A stretch of DNA of 64,000 bases from positions 124,001-188,000 of the forward strand of contig JHVP01000006.1 of assembly GCA_000620205.1 (NCBI GenBank), given 5' to 3'. Within the stretch, counting starts at the first letter, position 1, and each line of letters opens with the position of its first letter. Below are positions 17,698 through 26,112 of the stretch, one piece after another. Position numbers and translations under genes: made by a program. The notes under the pieces were generated by a model, which was not told the origin of the DNA, searched no databases, and saw nothing but the letters and a program-made list of their open reading frames with translations. The stretch is from Geodermatophilaceae bacterium URHA0031. GTDB lineage: Bacteria; Actinomycetota; Actinomycetes; Mycobacteriales; Geodermatophilaceae.

Positions 17698-19032
17698 GTG
17701 GAATCGACCAATGGGTCCCCGCACGTCGCGCAGGCGTACATCTACGGCTTCCCGCTGGTGTTCAACCTCGAGCAGGTGACCCGCTACGTCACCGAAGGAG
17801 TAGGAGCCAACCCGGCCGCTCCGTTCAACACCTTCAGCCACGCGCGGGAACTGGCCGGGCCGCAGGACACCTTCGTGACCATCAACAACGACACGGTCTA
17901 CTCGATGGCGCAGCTGGACCTCTCCGTCGGGCCGGTGGCGCTGCACGTCCCGGACACCGCGGGGCGCTACTACGTGCTGCAGTTCGTCGACGCATGGACC
18001 GACAACTTCGCCTATGTCGGCCACCGTGCCACCGGAACAGCAGAAGGCGACTTCCTCCTCGTCCCGCCCGGCTGGGCGGGCGACCTGCCGGCCGGTCACA
18101 CCCTCATCCGGTTCCCGACCACCGTCGCGTCGATCGTCGGCCGCTGGTCGGTCGCCGACGACGAGGACCTGCCCGCTGTCCACGCGCTGCAGGACGCGAC
18201 CACCCTGACCCCGCTCGACACCGACGGGACAGCGGCCGGTCTCGCCAGGCCCGACCCCGCCGCGCCGCCGGAGCTGGCGTTCCTGGAGCAACTTCGCGTG
18301 TGGTCCCAGCAGTTCCCGCCGGCCGAGCGGGACAAGGCGCTGCAGGAGAGCTTCGCCGATCTCGGCATCGCCCAGGCCGGCTCCTCGCCCTACCCGGGTC
18401 TCCCGACCGGCGAGCAGGCGTCCCTCGCCGCCGGCCTGGAGGCCGGGAAGACCGCCCTGCACCACGCCCTCGTCTCCGGCCACAGCCCCGAGGTGAACGG
18501 CTGGAAGCTGACCTTCCACGCGTTCGACTACAACCTGGACTTCTTCGAGGTCGGCGCCCTCGACGACTCCCGGTTCAAGATCTCGGACCCGGAGCTCCGC
18601 ATCGTCGAACGCGCCGCCGCGGCGATCGGCGGGCTGTGGGGCAACCACCCGTACGAGGCGGCGTACATCATGACCTACCTCGACGACCGCGGCGAGCAGC
18701 TGAACGGGCAGCACGCCTACACCCTGCGGCTGCACCCGACACCGCCGGTCAAGGCCTTCTGGTCACTCACCATGTACTCGGTCCCCGACTTCTACCTGGT
18801 CGAGAACCCGATCCACCGCTACTCGATCGGCGACCGCACCCACGGTGTCGTCCTCGACGACGACGGCGCCCTGACCATCACCATCAGCCACGAGCGGCCG
18901 ACGGGTGAGAAGCAGGTGGCCAACTGGCTGCCCAGCCCGGCCGGGGACTTCCGGCCCGTGCTGCGGATGTACGAGCCGGAGTCCTCGGTGCTCGACCGGA
19001 CCTACGAGTTCCCCGCCATCACCCGAGCGTGA
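17698..19032 (+). CDS. DUF1254/DUF1214 domain protein
   Basis: 444 aa. The N-terminal DUF1254 reads AQAYIYGFPLVFNLEQVTRY, FVTINNDTVYSMAQLDLS and YYVLQFVDAWTDNFAYVG. The C-terminal DUF1214 reads YTLRLHPTPPVKAFWSLTMY and ANWLPSPAGDFRPVLRMYEP. No signal peptide is visible, whereas many homologues are exported. GTG 17698 is preferred over GTG 17671 because AGGTGAT precedes it. The function of the family is not established. The 3' end abuts the truncated SulP gene on the other strand. Confidence 0.88.
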   Translation: MESTNGSPHVAQAYIYGFPLVFNLEQVTRYVTEGVGANPAAPFNTFSHARELAGPQDTFVTINNDTVYSMAQLDLSVGPVALHVPDTAGRYYVLQFVDAWTDNFAYVGHRATGTAEGDFLLVPPGWAGDLPAGHTLIRFPTTVASIVGRWSVADDEDLPAVHALQDATTLTPLDTDGTAAGLARPDPAAPPELAFLEQLRVWSQQFPPAERDKALQESFADLGIAQAGSSPYPGLPTGEQASLAAGLEAGKTALHHALVSGHSPEVNGWKLTFHAFDYNLDFFEVGALDDSRFKISDPELRIVERAAAAIGGLWGNHPYEAAYIMTYLDDRGEQLNGQHAYTLRLHPTPPVKAFWSLTMYSVPDFYLVENPIHRYSIGDRTHGVVLDDDGALTITISHERPTGEKQVANWLPSPAGDFRPVLRMYEPESSVLDRTYEFPAITRA

Positions 19033-19072
19033 TGCCGGAGCTCGTCGCTGCTCGGACATCTCGCGGAGCCCC

Positions 19073-19438
19073 GATGGTCAGGGCCAGCGCGGCTGTGGGC
19101 GCCACGCACTCGGCCGGACCGCCATCGGCGAACACCCCCACGACCCCCAGCGACAGCGCGGCGGTGGCCGACATCGGGCCGACGACGAGGTGCCTGCTGC
19201 TGCCCAGCAGCGCGTAGAGCAGCAGGGCAGGGACCGCGGCGTAGAGGCCGACGACCGGTGGGACGCCCGCGATGGTCGCGTAGGCGAAGGACTCCGGGAC
19301 GAGCACCGCCCACACCGTGAGGCCGGCGAGCAGGTCCGGTCGCAGCCAGCTGCCCCGGTACCCGCGCAGCCCCCGGGGGACCAGCCGGGTGGGTGCCGGC
19401 CTCTCCCCCGTCCTCGTCGTCCGGTCAGCTGACACCAC
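19073..19438 (-). pseudogene. Truncated SulP-family anion transporter (N-terminal part only)
   Basis: About 120 aa match the first transmembrane segments of SulP sulfate/bicarbonate permeases: WLRPDLLAGLTVWAVLVPES, IAGVPPVVGLYAAVPALLLY, LLGSSRHLVVGPMSATAALS. Full-length proteins have about 500-560 aa with 12-14 segments and a STAS domain. Similarity ends near 19073; the frame then runs through unrelated residues to 19019, overlapping the DUF1254 stop. GTG 19438 overlaps the preceding gene's stop by 14 nt, suggesting former translational coupling. Confidence 0.8.
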
Positions 19439-20096
19439 TGATCCCGTTGCCGACCAGGACGACCCCGATGACCAGCAGCAGGACGGCCATCACCACGGTG
19501 TTCTCGCGCAGCAGCCACTCGCGCAGCGAGTCCAGCGGCGAGCGCATCCGGTCGGCGGCGACCGCGTAGGCGAGGACCGGCACCGCCACGGTCGAGGCGG
19601 CGAGCACGGTGAACACAGCAACCGCGACCACGTCCTCGCCGGTGGACAGGTCAGCGCCGCCGATGGTCGACCCGGCGGCCAGGCACATGGCCAGGTTCTT
19701 GGGGTTGACGCCGGCCAGCACCGCCGCCAGACCGGTCGCCTTGACCGGGCTGAGCTGGTCGATCGCCGACATCCAGCCGGGCAGCGCGGGCTCGTCGCCT
19801 GCCCGGGGGCGAGCCCTCCACTGCTTCCCCGCGGCGAGCACGAGCACGACGCCGAGGACCAGCTTCACCCAGGACACCGTGGTCGACGGGCCGTCGTCGG
19901 ACGGGGTGATGACCCCGGCGAGGAACACGAACAGCGTCGTCACGGCGATGATGCCGACCAGCCAGCCGAGCAGGAACCCGGCGCTGGCGGCCCTGGCGTG
20001 CGGGGACAACAGCATCAGGACGACGGCGATGATGGGCAGCGGGCTGATCGCCACACCCACCGCGAAGGGCAACAGCTGCCCGATGACCTCTCCCAC
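19425..20096 (-). CDS. GAP-family (LysE-superfamily-like) membrane protein
   Basis: 223 aa with about six hydrophobic segments: LLPFAVGVAISPLPIIAVVL, AGFLLGWLVGIIAVTTLFVF, VKLVLGVVLVLAAG, AVLAGVNPKNLAMCLAAGS, VAVFTVLAASTVAVPVLAYA and VVMAVLLLVIGVVLVGNGIS. The SPLPIIAV and GVNPKN motifs fit the actinobacterial GAP/SAP family, implicated in peptidoglycolipid or small-molecule export in mycobacteria. Start GTG 20096. Its end overlaps the SulP remnant. Confidence 0.82.
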   Translation of the reverse strand: MGEVIGQLLPFAVGVAISPLPIIAVVLMLLSPHARAASAGFLLGWLVGIIAVTTLFVFLAGVITPSDDGPSTTVSWVKLVLGVVLVLAAGKQWRARPRAGDEPALPGWMSAIDQLSPVKATGLAAVLAGVNPKNLAMCLAAGSTIGGADLSTGEDVVAVAVFTVLAASTVAVPVLAYAVAADRMRSPLDSLREWLLRENTVVMAVLLLVIGVVLVGNGISGVS

Positions 20097-20207
20097 AGGG
20101 GCCTCCAGCCGCTGCCGTCATACAGGGGACGTGCTGTCGAGCAGCGGGACGTCGGGACCCGGGCCGACCCCGGCGACTCCTGCTCATCGCGCCGGCGACG
20201 GGCACGG

Positions 20208-20525
20208 TCAGTCGGGGAACACCTCGCGGAGCGTGGCCTCCTCGGCCTCGGACAGGTCAGCGGCACCGACGGCCATCCCCAGCAGCGGGACGAAGGAGAC
20301 GAGCCCGAGCAGCTGGCCCCAGCAGCTGCCGCCCAGCGCCCCTCCCCCGGCCGGGTTGGTGAGCTGGTGCGCCTTCGGCTTCGTCGTGCCGGGCTCCCAC
20401 CGGCCCGTCGCCGCGTCGTGCACGCTGATGAGCTGCTGCTCGGCCAGGTCCTGGAGGGTGTCGATCGCCATGCCGGCGCCCTCCACCCTGGGGAGCCGCC
20501 ACACCGCCAGCGTTGCGCCTGCCAT
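20208..20525 (-). CDS. Short DUF1269-like membrane protein
   Basis: 105 aa. ATLAVWRLPRVEGAGMAIDT, LQDLAEQQLISVHDAA, KPKAHQLTNPAGGGALGGS and WGQLLGLVSFVPLLGMAVGA are the N-terminal two thirds of the DUF1269 family, which carries one Gly-rich membrane hairpin. Family members are usually near 160 aa. Here the chain goes from the hydrophobic segment straight to LSEAEEATLREVFPD, lacking the second half of the Gly-rich region, so it is a shortened variant or a deletion product. ATG 20525 has GAGGAG upstream. Confidence 0.72.
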   Translation of the reverse strand: MAGATLAVWRLPRVEGAGMAIDTLQDLAEQQLISVHDAATGRWEPGTTKPKAHQLTNPAGGGALGGSCWGQLLGLVSFVPLLGMAVGAADLSEAEEATLREVFPD

Positions 20526-20842
20526 GTCCACTCCTCGACTCGGAACGGGTCGCTGATGACCTTGCGATGACGTCGACACGGTTCCCTCATCCCCAGCGGG
20601 TGACCGGCGGCAAGGGAGGCGCGGGCCCGGCCCCCATGGGTCAGATGAGCGAGCTCAGCCAGGACCGGAACGAGGTCACACAGCCGATGCGGGTTGCCCC
20701 AGAGCACGCTGCGCCGCGCGGTGATCGACCGCATCCGGCTGTTCCACCGTTCGGTGCAGCCGCTGGCGGGCGTCGTCGCCGTCAGGCCCGCGCTCGTCGA
20801 GGAGCCGACCGACGCACCGGTGACCGCCGGCCGTGGCCGTCC
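20526..20842. other. Intergenic stretch, no gene seen
   Basis: 317 bp between the DUF1269-like gene and the end of the first GAF-ANTAR gene. Frames across it are short and without family signal; I see no strong hairpin. Confidence 0.4.
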
Positions 20843-21565
20843 TCACCGGGATGAGAGCACTCGCGTCTCGTGGTCCGTGACCATCCGCTGGGCCACGTCC
20901 CGCAGCTTCTCGTTGCTGCGCTGGCTCGCCTCCCGCAGCACCGCGAACCCCTCGTCGGCGGTGCACCGGCGCTGGGCCATCAGCAGTCCGACTGCCTGCC
21001 CGATGATCTGCCGGGTGGCCAGTCCCCGGGTGAGGTTGTCGACGGCCTCGTCGCGGGCGGAGAGCCGCCAGGCGACCGAGAGCGCCCCGCTGGCCTGTCC
21101 CGCCCAGGACCGGCCGACGCGCTCATCGGTGTCGGCGAAGGCATCGGCGCGGCTGGCATAGAGGTTGAGCGCCCCGCGCCCCTGGTCCCCGACGGTCAAC
21201 GGGAAGGAGAGGGTCGACTGGACGCCGGCCTCGAGCGCCAGCTTCGGATAGTCCCCCCAGCGGCACTCGGCGGCCATGTCGGTCACCCGGACGACGTCCC
21301 CGGAGCGCAGGGACTGCAGGCACGGTCCGTCGTCGAGCTCGTACTGACGTTCGTCACCGCGCAGTGCCATCTCACCGCTGTAGGTGACGGTCTGCGGGCG
21401 GCCGAGCAGCTCGAGGGTGAGCCCGCAGGCCTCTGCGCCTGGCGTCTGGTCCACCGCCCGGCGGACCAGGTGGTCGAGGAACCCGGTGAGGTCCTCGAAC
21501 TGGTCGAGCAGCTCGACGATGTCCTGACCCTCGCCACCTGCTGACCCGGAGCCCGACGTCGACAC
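20843..21565 (-). CDS. GAF-ANTAR RNA-binding antiterminator
   Basis: 240 aa. A GAF sensor domain (about 15-165: CGLTLELLGRPQTVTYSGE, YELDDGPCLQSLRSGDVVRV, TLSFPLTVGDQGRGALNLYA) is followed by an ANTAR domain (LATRQIIGQAVGLLMAQRRC, ADEGFAVLREASQRSNEKLR). ANTAR proteins bind two-hexaloop RNA and prevent termination. GTG 21565 is favoured over ATG 21607 because AGGTGG precedes it. A second GAF-ANTAR gene lies upstream on the same strand, and the two proteins differ through most of their length. Confidence 0.9.
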   Translation of the reverse strand: MSTSGSGSAGGEGQDIVELLDQFEDLTGFLDHLVRRAVDQTPGAEACGLTLELLGRPQTVTYSGEMALRGDERQYELDDGPCLQSLRSGDVVRVTDMAAECRWGDYPKLALEAGVQSTLSFPLTVGDQGRGALNLYASRADAFADTDERVGRSWAGQASGALSVAWRLSARDEAVDNLTRGLATRQIIGQAVGLLMAQRRCTADEGFAVLREASQRSNEKLRDVAQRMVTDHETRVLSSR

Positions 21566-21833
21566 GTCCGTCCACCTTCTGTTGCGCGCCACCGACCGGA
21601 GCATCATGCCAGTCGGGCTCGCCGGCCTCGTGCTGTGCCGCGCGAGAGCAGGTCGGCGACACCTCGCGAGCGGCCGGTGCTGCGTGGGGGCGGTCCCGCC
21701 GCCACGTGGACTGGAGCGGCGGGACCTGACCGACGCGGCGTCCCGGGGCGCTGCGGCGGCTGCTGGCGGCGTTCTCGTGCGGTCGGGGAGCGCTGCTCGG
21801 TCCGAGGGGTCAGCAGCTGCACCCGCAGGTGTT

Positions 21834-22586
21834 CTAGGGGAGGCGGAGCTCGCCGGTGGTGACCAGGTGCTCGGCGACGTCGCGCACCTTCCTGTTGGTG
21901 CGCATCGACGCCTGCGCCAGCATCTGGAAGGCGCCGTCCGCGGTGAGACGGTGCCGCTCCATGAGGATGCCCTTGGCCTGGTCGATGGCCGCGCGCGACT
22001 CCAACGCGATCTGCAGGTTGTCGGCGAGGTCGCGGGCGCTCTGGTAGGCGAGCAGGTTCCCCGTGGCGACGGCGGCGTAGGGCCCGAACTGGGTGGCCAC
22101 AGATCGGCTCTCGGCGTCGAAGGCGTCGGGCCGGCGCGCGTAGACGTTCAGGGCACCGGCGACCTCGGCGTCCCTGTCGATGTCCAGGGGGACGGACACC
22201 GAGCTCAGGTTGCCGCGCCCGGCGGCGCGTCGGGCGTAGTCGGCCCACCGGGTCTCGGTGCGGGTGTCGGTGATCTCGATCAGCTCACCGGTGCGGGCGG
22301 CGTGCAGGCACGGGCCGTTCCCTTCGCTGTACTGGACCTCGTCGAGGTCGGTGGCCAGCGGGCCGCTGCTGACCACCGTACTGGGCCGGCCGCGGACCAG
22401 CAGGCACACCGACGCCTCCGGGTTGCCGGGCAGCACCCGTGTGGCCAGCTCGGTCACCGTCTGCAGCAGACCGTCCATCGACTGCTCGCGCAGCGACAGT
22501 CGGCCCAGCTGCTCCAGCGCTTCCCGCGCATCGGCAGGACGTGAGTGGGCGTCGTGCGCCACCTGGGGCCCCCGGTCTGAGTCCAC
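21834..22586 (-). CDS. GAF-ANTAR RNA-binding antiterminator
   Basis: 250 aa. GAF domain about 20-180 (SVCLLVRGRPSTVVSSGPLA, YSEGNGPCLHAARTGELIEI, SVSVPLDIDRDAEVAGALNV) and ANTAR domain about 185-245 (ALESRAAIDQAKGILMERHR, TADGAFQMLAQASMRTNRKV). The signal sensed by the GAF domain cannot be read from sequence. Start GTG 22586. The 268 bp between this and the other GAF-ANTAR gene contain no gene. The 299 bp upstream (22587-22885) likewise hold only promoter sequence that I cannot resolve. Confidence 0.9.
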   Translation of the reverse strand: MDSDRGPQVAHDAHSRPADAREALEQLGRLSLREQSMDGLLQTVTELATRVLPGNPEASVCLLVRGRPSTVVSSGPLATDLDEVQYSEGNGPCLHAARTGELIEITDTRTETRWADYARRAAGRGNLSSVSVPLDIDRDAEVAGALNVYARRPDAFDAESRSVATQFGPYAAVATGNLLAYQSARDLADNLQIALESRAAIDQAKGILMERHRLTADGAFQMLAQASMRTNRKVRDVAEHLVTTGELRLP

Positions 22587-22885
22587 CGGGGCGGGTGCCC
22601 GCGGCCACGGGCGCTGGTCAGCGCTCCGTGAGGGGCGCGCCGCTGTGTGACACGCCGTCGTCGGCCAGCGCCTTCCTGGTCGTCTGTGCTGGGACGTTAC
22701 GCGCTCCGGAGGAGGGGCGGGGTGAACGTGTCACCGACTGCTGAGATCATCCCCGGCAGCGGCGAAGACACGTAGCGTCCTGCTCAGCCGACGACGTTCA
22801 CCAGCGAGCCTCGCGCGGTCAGGCCTCACCGGTCCAGCATGTGCGGCTGGTGGGGCCGCCTCGCCCCGGACCAGCACTCCTGACC

Positions 22886-23170
22886 TCAGCGCCGCGGGCA
22901 GAACTGCTCGTGTTCCTCCCGCTGCTCGCGGTCGTAGGTGGACTCGTAGAACCGTTCGCGGTTCGTGTCGGTCGGCCAGCCGTGCGCCCGGCCGTACTTC
23001 TGCACGGTGTTCGGCGACAGGCCGAGGTCGGCGACCGACCGCACCGAGGCGCCGTTGAGCAGCGCCTGCGCCACCGCTCGTTCCAGCTTCTGCTGCGCCG
23101 CGAGCAGGCCGCCGACGGCAGCACGGATCCTGGTGGCATCGGCCGAGGTGACCGGTCGCGAATCGGGCAC
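22886..23170 (-). CDS. Small helix-turn-helix protein
   Basis: 94 aa. After a helical N-terminus (ADATRIRAAVGGLLAAQQKL) comes ALLNGASVRSVADLGLSPNT followed by VQKYGRAHGW, a helix-turn-helix of the kind that selects DNA by its second helix. The C-terminus is very charged (DREQREEHEQFCPRR). No named family is recognised. A perfect 11-bp inverted repeat starts about 20 bp upstream and may be its own operator. Confidence 0.65.
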   Translation of the reverse strand: MPDSRPVTSADATRIRAAVGGLLAAQQKLERAVAQALLNGASVRSVADLGLSPNTVQKYGRAHGWPTDTNRERFYESTYDREQREEHEQFCPRR

Positions 23171-23189
23171 GGAGCCAGGCTAGATCGAT

Positions 23190-23220
23190 GGTGATCGTGT
23201 GACCAGCTGACACGATCACC
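23190..23220. promoter_or_regulatory. Perfect 11-bp inverted repeat, operator or terminator
   Basis: GGTGATCGTGT (23190-23200), 9-nt spacer, ACACGATCACC (23210-23220). It lies between the end of the TetR gene (stop at 23240) and the start of the small HTH gene (23170), both on the minus strand. Its position fits either a terminator of tetR or an autoregulatory operator of the HTH gene. Confidence 0.6.
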
Positions 23221-23239
23221 CGGCGGCACCGGTCGGGCG

Positions 23240-23794
23240 CTACGGCCCGTCGAACAGCAGGTCGCCGGCGCGGGCGAGGACGTCGGCCCGGGTCCGGTCG
23301 CCGTGGCCGGCGGCGAGGAAGTGCTCGCCGATCGCCAGGCAGAACGCGAGCAGGCTGCGCGCCTCCACCTCGTCGGGGTCGGCGCAGAACGAGCCGATCA
23401 GCTGGCGGAGCAATTGCATCCGCCGGTCGTCGACCCGCCGCAACCGCTCGGCGACCGCCGGGTCACGCCGGGCCCAGGCGCGGACCGCCAGGTCGATCGG
23501 CAGCAGCCGCTCGCTGGAGAAGGTGAGTGCACCGGCACGGCGGATCCGGGCCGGCGCGTCCCCGCCCGCCCGCTCGACCCGCTCGAGCACCTCGTCGGTG
23601 CTCTCCCTCTCCCAGGCGTCGAGCATCGCCCCGAGCAGCGCGTCCCGGTCCGCGAACGCCCCGTAGAACCCGCCCTTGGTGACGCCGAGGGCCTTGGCCA
23701 GCACCTCCACCCGGACGGCGTCCGGACCGCCGGCCGCCAGCGCCTGCAGCCCCTGCTCCACCCACTGCTCGCGGGACGTCCGAGTGGCGGGCAC
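23240..23794 (-). CDS. TetR-family repressor
   Basis: 184 aa. The N-terminal HTH (WVEQGLQALAAGGPDAVRVE, VLAKALGVTKGGFYGAFADR, DALLGAMLDAWE) is typical TetR. The ligand domain has the TetR_C pattern RAWARRDPAVAERLRRVDDRR. GTG 23794 faces the divergent gene at 23879 across 84 bp that contain two identical palindromic sites, so it probably represses both itself and that gene. Confidence 0.9.
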   Translation of the reverse strand: MPATRTSREQWVEQGLQALAAGGPDAVRVEVLAKALGVTKGGFYGAFADRDALLGAMLDAWERESTDEVLERVERAGGDAPARIRRAGALTFSSERLLPIDLAVRAWARRDPAVAERLRRVDDRRMQLLRQLIGSFCADPDEVEARSLLAFCLAIGEHFLAAGHGDRTRADVLARAGDLLFDGP

Positions 23795-23814
23795 GATCGG
23801 TCACCTCATCTGCA

Positions 23815-23860
23815 TACGGCACCGTACAAAGCGGCTAGTCTCCGTGTATACGGCACCGTA
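23815..23860. promoter_or_regulatory. Paired TetR operator sites
   Basis: Two exact copies of TACGGCACCGTA (23815-23826 and 23849-23860), each a palindrome TACGG-CA-CCGTA, 34 bp centre to centre, in the divergent promoter region. Both copies are also followed by C. This is a strong candidate binding site for the adjacent TetR protein. Confidence 0.78.
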
Positions 23861-23878
23861 CAGCCAGGAGGCAGCACC

Positions 23879-24469
23879 ATGACCCGTACTCCCGTCCCTC
23901 CCGCCCGGGTGACCCGCGACGTGCCCGACGCCGTCCGCGCGCTCAGCTCCCTGTCCCGCATCGACTACGCCGACCGGTTCTCGCTGCGCACCGAGGTGGC
24001 CGCGACGCCGGAGCAGTGGGCCCGGGCGATGTTCGGCGACGTCCCCAGCCCGGTGGAGCAACTGATCTGGCGCGGCGTCCTCGGATTCCGGCTCAGCCGG
24101 GGGCCGTCACCGACCACGGTCGGCGGCTGGCGGATCGGCGCACGCGGCACCGACTGGATCCGGCTGGAGACCGCGTCCTGGTCCCTGGGCGCGGACATGC
24201 TGGTGCAGACGGGCGGTGGCGCGGTGGCGTGGACGACCTGCCTGCAGTTCGACCACCTCCTGGGCCGTGCCGTGTGGGCCCCGGCGTCGGCCGTGCACCG
24301 GCGGCTGGTGCCCGGCGTGCTCCACGCGGCCGCGGCCCGGCTCGGTGCCGGAACGGGGCTCGGCTGGGCGGAGGCCCGGGCGCTACCGGCTGTCGTGCCG
24401 CTCGGCCGAGCGGCGGCGGACCACCCACGCTGCGGCGACCGCCAGGAGGCACGCGACCACGACCGCTGA
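23879..24469 (+). CDS. DUF2867-like protein, TetR-controlled
   Basis: 196 aa. LSSLSRIDYADRFSLRTEVA, TPEQWARAMFGDVPSPVEQL, WRGVLGFRLSRG and GTDWIRLETASWSLGADMLV resemble the DUF2867 group (SRPBCC-like small proteins); this assignment is from memory. ATG 23879 has AGGAGG. The last 45 residues (GWAEARALPAVVPLGRAAAD onward) look unlike the domain and overlap a convergent small ORF, so the true stop of the ancestral gene may have been lost. Divergent from a TetR gene with paired operators, it is probably induced by that regulator's ligand. Confidence 0.72.
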   Translation: MTRTPVPPARVTRDVPDAVRALSSLSRIDYADRFSLRTEVAATPEQWARAMFGDVPSPVEQLIWRGVLGFRLSRGPSPTTVGGWRIGARGTDWIRLETASWSLGADMLVQTGGGAVAWTTCLQFDHLLGRAVWAPASAVHRRLVPGVLHAAAARLGAGTGLGWAEARALPAVVPLGRAAADHPRCGDRQEARDHDR

Positions 24470-24601
24470 CCCGGCCCACCCCGCCAGCAACCCCTCCAGG
24501 CCGGTGAACGGCCCCTGCCACTCCTGCACGGCTCCCCCGATCTGCCCGGTGACTGAGCCCTCCCATCGGCTCGCGGCCGAGCCCTCCGGAGCGGTCGTCA
24601 C
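24383..24601 (-). CDS. Possible small single-pass membrane protein
   Basis: 72 aa. The C-terminal half is a clear transmembrane helix with a basic end (AGSAVVVACLLAVAAAWVVR then RRSAERHDSR); the N-terminal half is polar. GTG 24601 lacks a good ribosome-binding site, and 87 bp overlap the 3' end of the convergent DUF2867-like gene. Either that overlap is real or that gene's tail is spurious. Confidence 0.4.
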   Translation of the reverse strand: MTTAPEGSAASRWEGSVTGQIGGAVQEWQGPFTGLEGLLAGWAGSAVVVACLLAVAAAWVVRRRSAERHDSR

Positions 24602-24691
24602 GCCGTGCTCATCCGGAAGGGCGGTCCGGCGTGCAGCGACATCGCAGCGTGCTCACAGGTGGTGCATCGCCGGCCGGCCTTATCTGGAGGC

Positions 24692-25867
24692 GTGGACGAG
24701 ACAGCGCAGCCCCCGCTCCCCCCGACGAAGCACCGGCGGACCCGCACGGTGGCGATCAGCACGCTCGGCGCGCTGGGCATCGCCGCCGGCGGGTTCTACG
24801 GCGTGCACGCGGCCGGCGGCAGCACCACCGCCGCCCGGTCGCTCGCCGCGCCGGTGACCGACCCGACCGTCGTCCTCGGCGGCCGGTACGGCTGGGATCC
24901 CGGCGCGCTCCGCGGTGGGACGTCGACGCCCGGGACGGCGGGCAGCGCGGCGGGCACGGTGGCGGCGGCCACCCAGGCCACCGCGGGCCAGCTGGTCGGC
25001 GTCGTCGACATCACCACGGTGCTCGGCTACCAGAACGGCGAGGCGGCCGGCACCGGCATGGTGCTCACCTCCGACGGCGAGGTGCTGACCAACAACCACG
25101 TGGTCGAGGGCGCCACCAGCATCACCGTCACCGTCGTCAGCACGGGGCAGAGCTACACCGCGGCCGTCGTCGGCACCGACCCGACCGACGACGTCGCCGT
25201 CCTCCAGCTCGCCGGTGCCTCGGCCCTGGACACTGTGCAGGCCGACGACGACCCCGTGGCGGTCGGCGACGCAGTGACGGCCGTCGGCAACGCCGGCGAC
25301 GAGGCGGGCACGGCGGCCGCCGCCGGCACGGTCACCGCGCTGGACCAGTCGATCACCGCGACCGACGAGAGCGGCCAGGACGCCGAGCAGCTCACCGGGC
25401 TCATCGGCATCGCGGCCGACGTGGAGGCCGGCGACTCCGGCGGTCCGCTGTACGACGGGGAGGGTGAGGTCGCCGGGATGGACACCGCGGCGTCGAGCAC
25501 CGGCGGCCAGGCGTACGCGATCCCGATCGGCACCGCGCTGTCCATCGCGCAGCAGATCGTCGACGGCGTCGACGACGGCACCGTCCACCAGGGCCAGCCG
25601 GCGTTCCTGGGCATCTCGGTGCAGGCCACCGGCACCGGCGGCGCGACGGTCGCCGGGGTCGTCGCCGACGGTCCGGCCGACCGCGCGGGCCTGGTCGCCG
25701 GCGACGTCGTCACCGCTGTCGGCGGGACAGTGGTCACCACCCCGGACGACGTCAGCGCCGCGCTGGCCGACCTCGACCCGGGCGACACGGTGGCCGTGAC
25801 CTGGACCGACGTCACCGGCGGGCAGCAGACCGCCACGGTCGTGCTCGGCACCGGCCCCGCCGACTGA
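24692..25867 (+). CDS. HtrA-like membrane serine protease with PDZ domain
   Basis: 391 aa. A polar cytoplasmic start is followed by one hydrophobic segment (TVAISTLGALGIAAGGFYGV), a linker, a trypsin-like domain and one PDZ domain. Catalytic residues: His in LTNNHVVEG, Asp in DPTDDVAVLQL, Ser in VEAGDSGGPLYDG. The PDZ starts at GQPAFLGISVQATG and contains GPADRAGLVAGDVVTAVGG. HtrA proteases degrade or cut misfolded exported proteins. GTG 24692 is taken as the start; GGAGG lies only 1 nt before it, so an upstream GTG (24605) or a leaderless start is possible. Confidence 0.9.
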   Translation: MDETAQPPLPPTKHRRTRTVAISTLGALGIAAGGFYGVHAAGGSTTAARSLAAPVTDPTVVLGGRYGWDPGALRGGTSTPGTAGSAAGTVAAATQATAGQLVGVVDITTVLGYQNGEAAGTGMVLTSDGEVLTNNHVVEGATSITVTVVSTGQSYTAAVVGTDPTDDVAVLQLAGASALDTVQADDDPVAVGDAVTAVGNAGDEAGTAAAAGTVTALDQSITATDESGQDAEQLTGLIGIAADVEAGDSGGPLYDGEGEVAGMDTAASSTGGQAYAIPIGTALSIAQQIVDGVDDGTVHQGQPAFLGISVQATGTGGATVAGVVADGPADRAGLVAGDVVTAVGGTVVTTPDDVSAALADLDPGDTVAVTWTDVTGGQQTATVVLGTGPAD

Positions 25868-25922
25868 GCGCGACGCCACCGGCGACGGCATGGCGGGGGC
25901 GGCGGCGGGTACGGCGCCGCGC

Positions 25923-26108
25923 ATGGCGAACGACACGGTTGTCTTCCACCCCGGCCAGGTCGTCCCGGCGAGCGGCATCTACCGCTGCGACGACGCGTGC
26001 GACCACACCTACGAGTCCACCGACGTGAAGGGCCACCGCTTCCCGCCGCTGCCGCACGGGTGCAGCGGCACCGGCTGGGTGCTGGAGAAGGCGGCCGCGC
26101 ACCACTGA
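25923..26108 (+). CDS. Small Cys-containing protein, function unknown
   Basis: 61 aa: FHPGQVVPASGIYRCDDACD then HTYESTDVKGHRFPPLPHGC and a WVLE end. Three Cys and several His could bind zinc, and the G-Q-x-x-P-x-S-G-I-Y start recalls small YjzC-like or zinc-ribbon proteins. ATG 25923 lies 56 nt after the protease stop, so the two may be cotranscribed. Confidence 0.65.
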   Translation: MANDTVVFHPGQVVPASGIYRCDDACDHTYESTDVKGHRFPPLPHGCSGTGWVLEKAAAHH

Positions 26109-26112
26109 GGGC

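Noticed and set aside
20590-20842. Possible plus-strand frame VIDRIRLFHRSVQPLAGVVAVR
   Set aside because: No start context, no recognised family and poor continuation; treated as intergenic.
24605-24691. Upstream extension of the HtrA-like protease from GTG 24605
   Set aside because: It would place the membrane helix deeper in the chain and the extra residues are Cys/Arg-rich with no signal-like character; kept only as an alternative.
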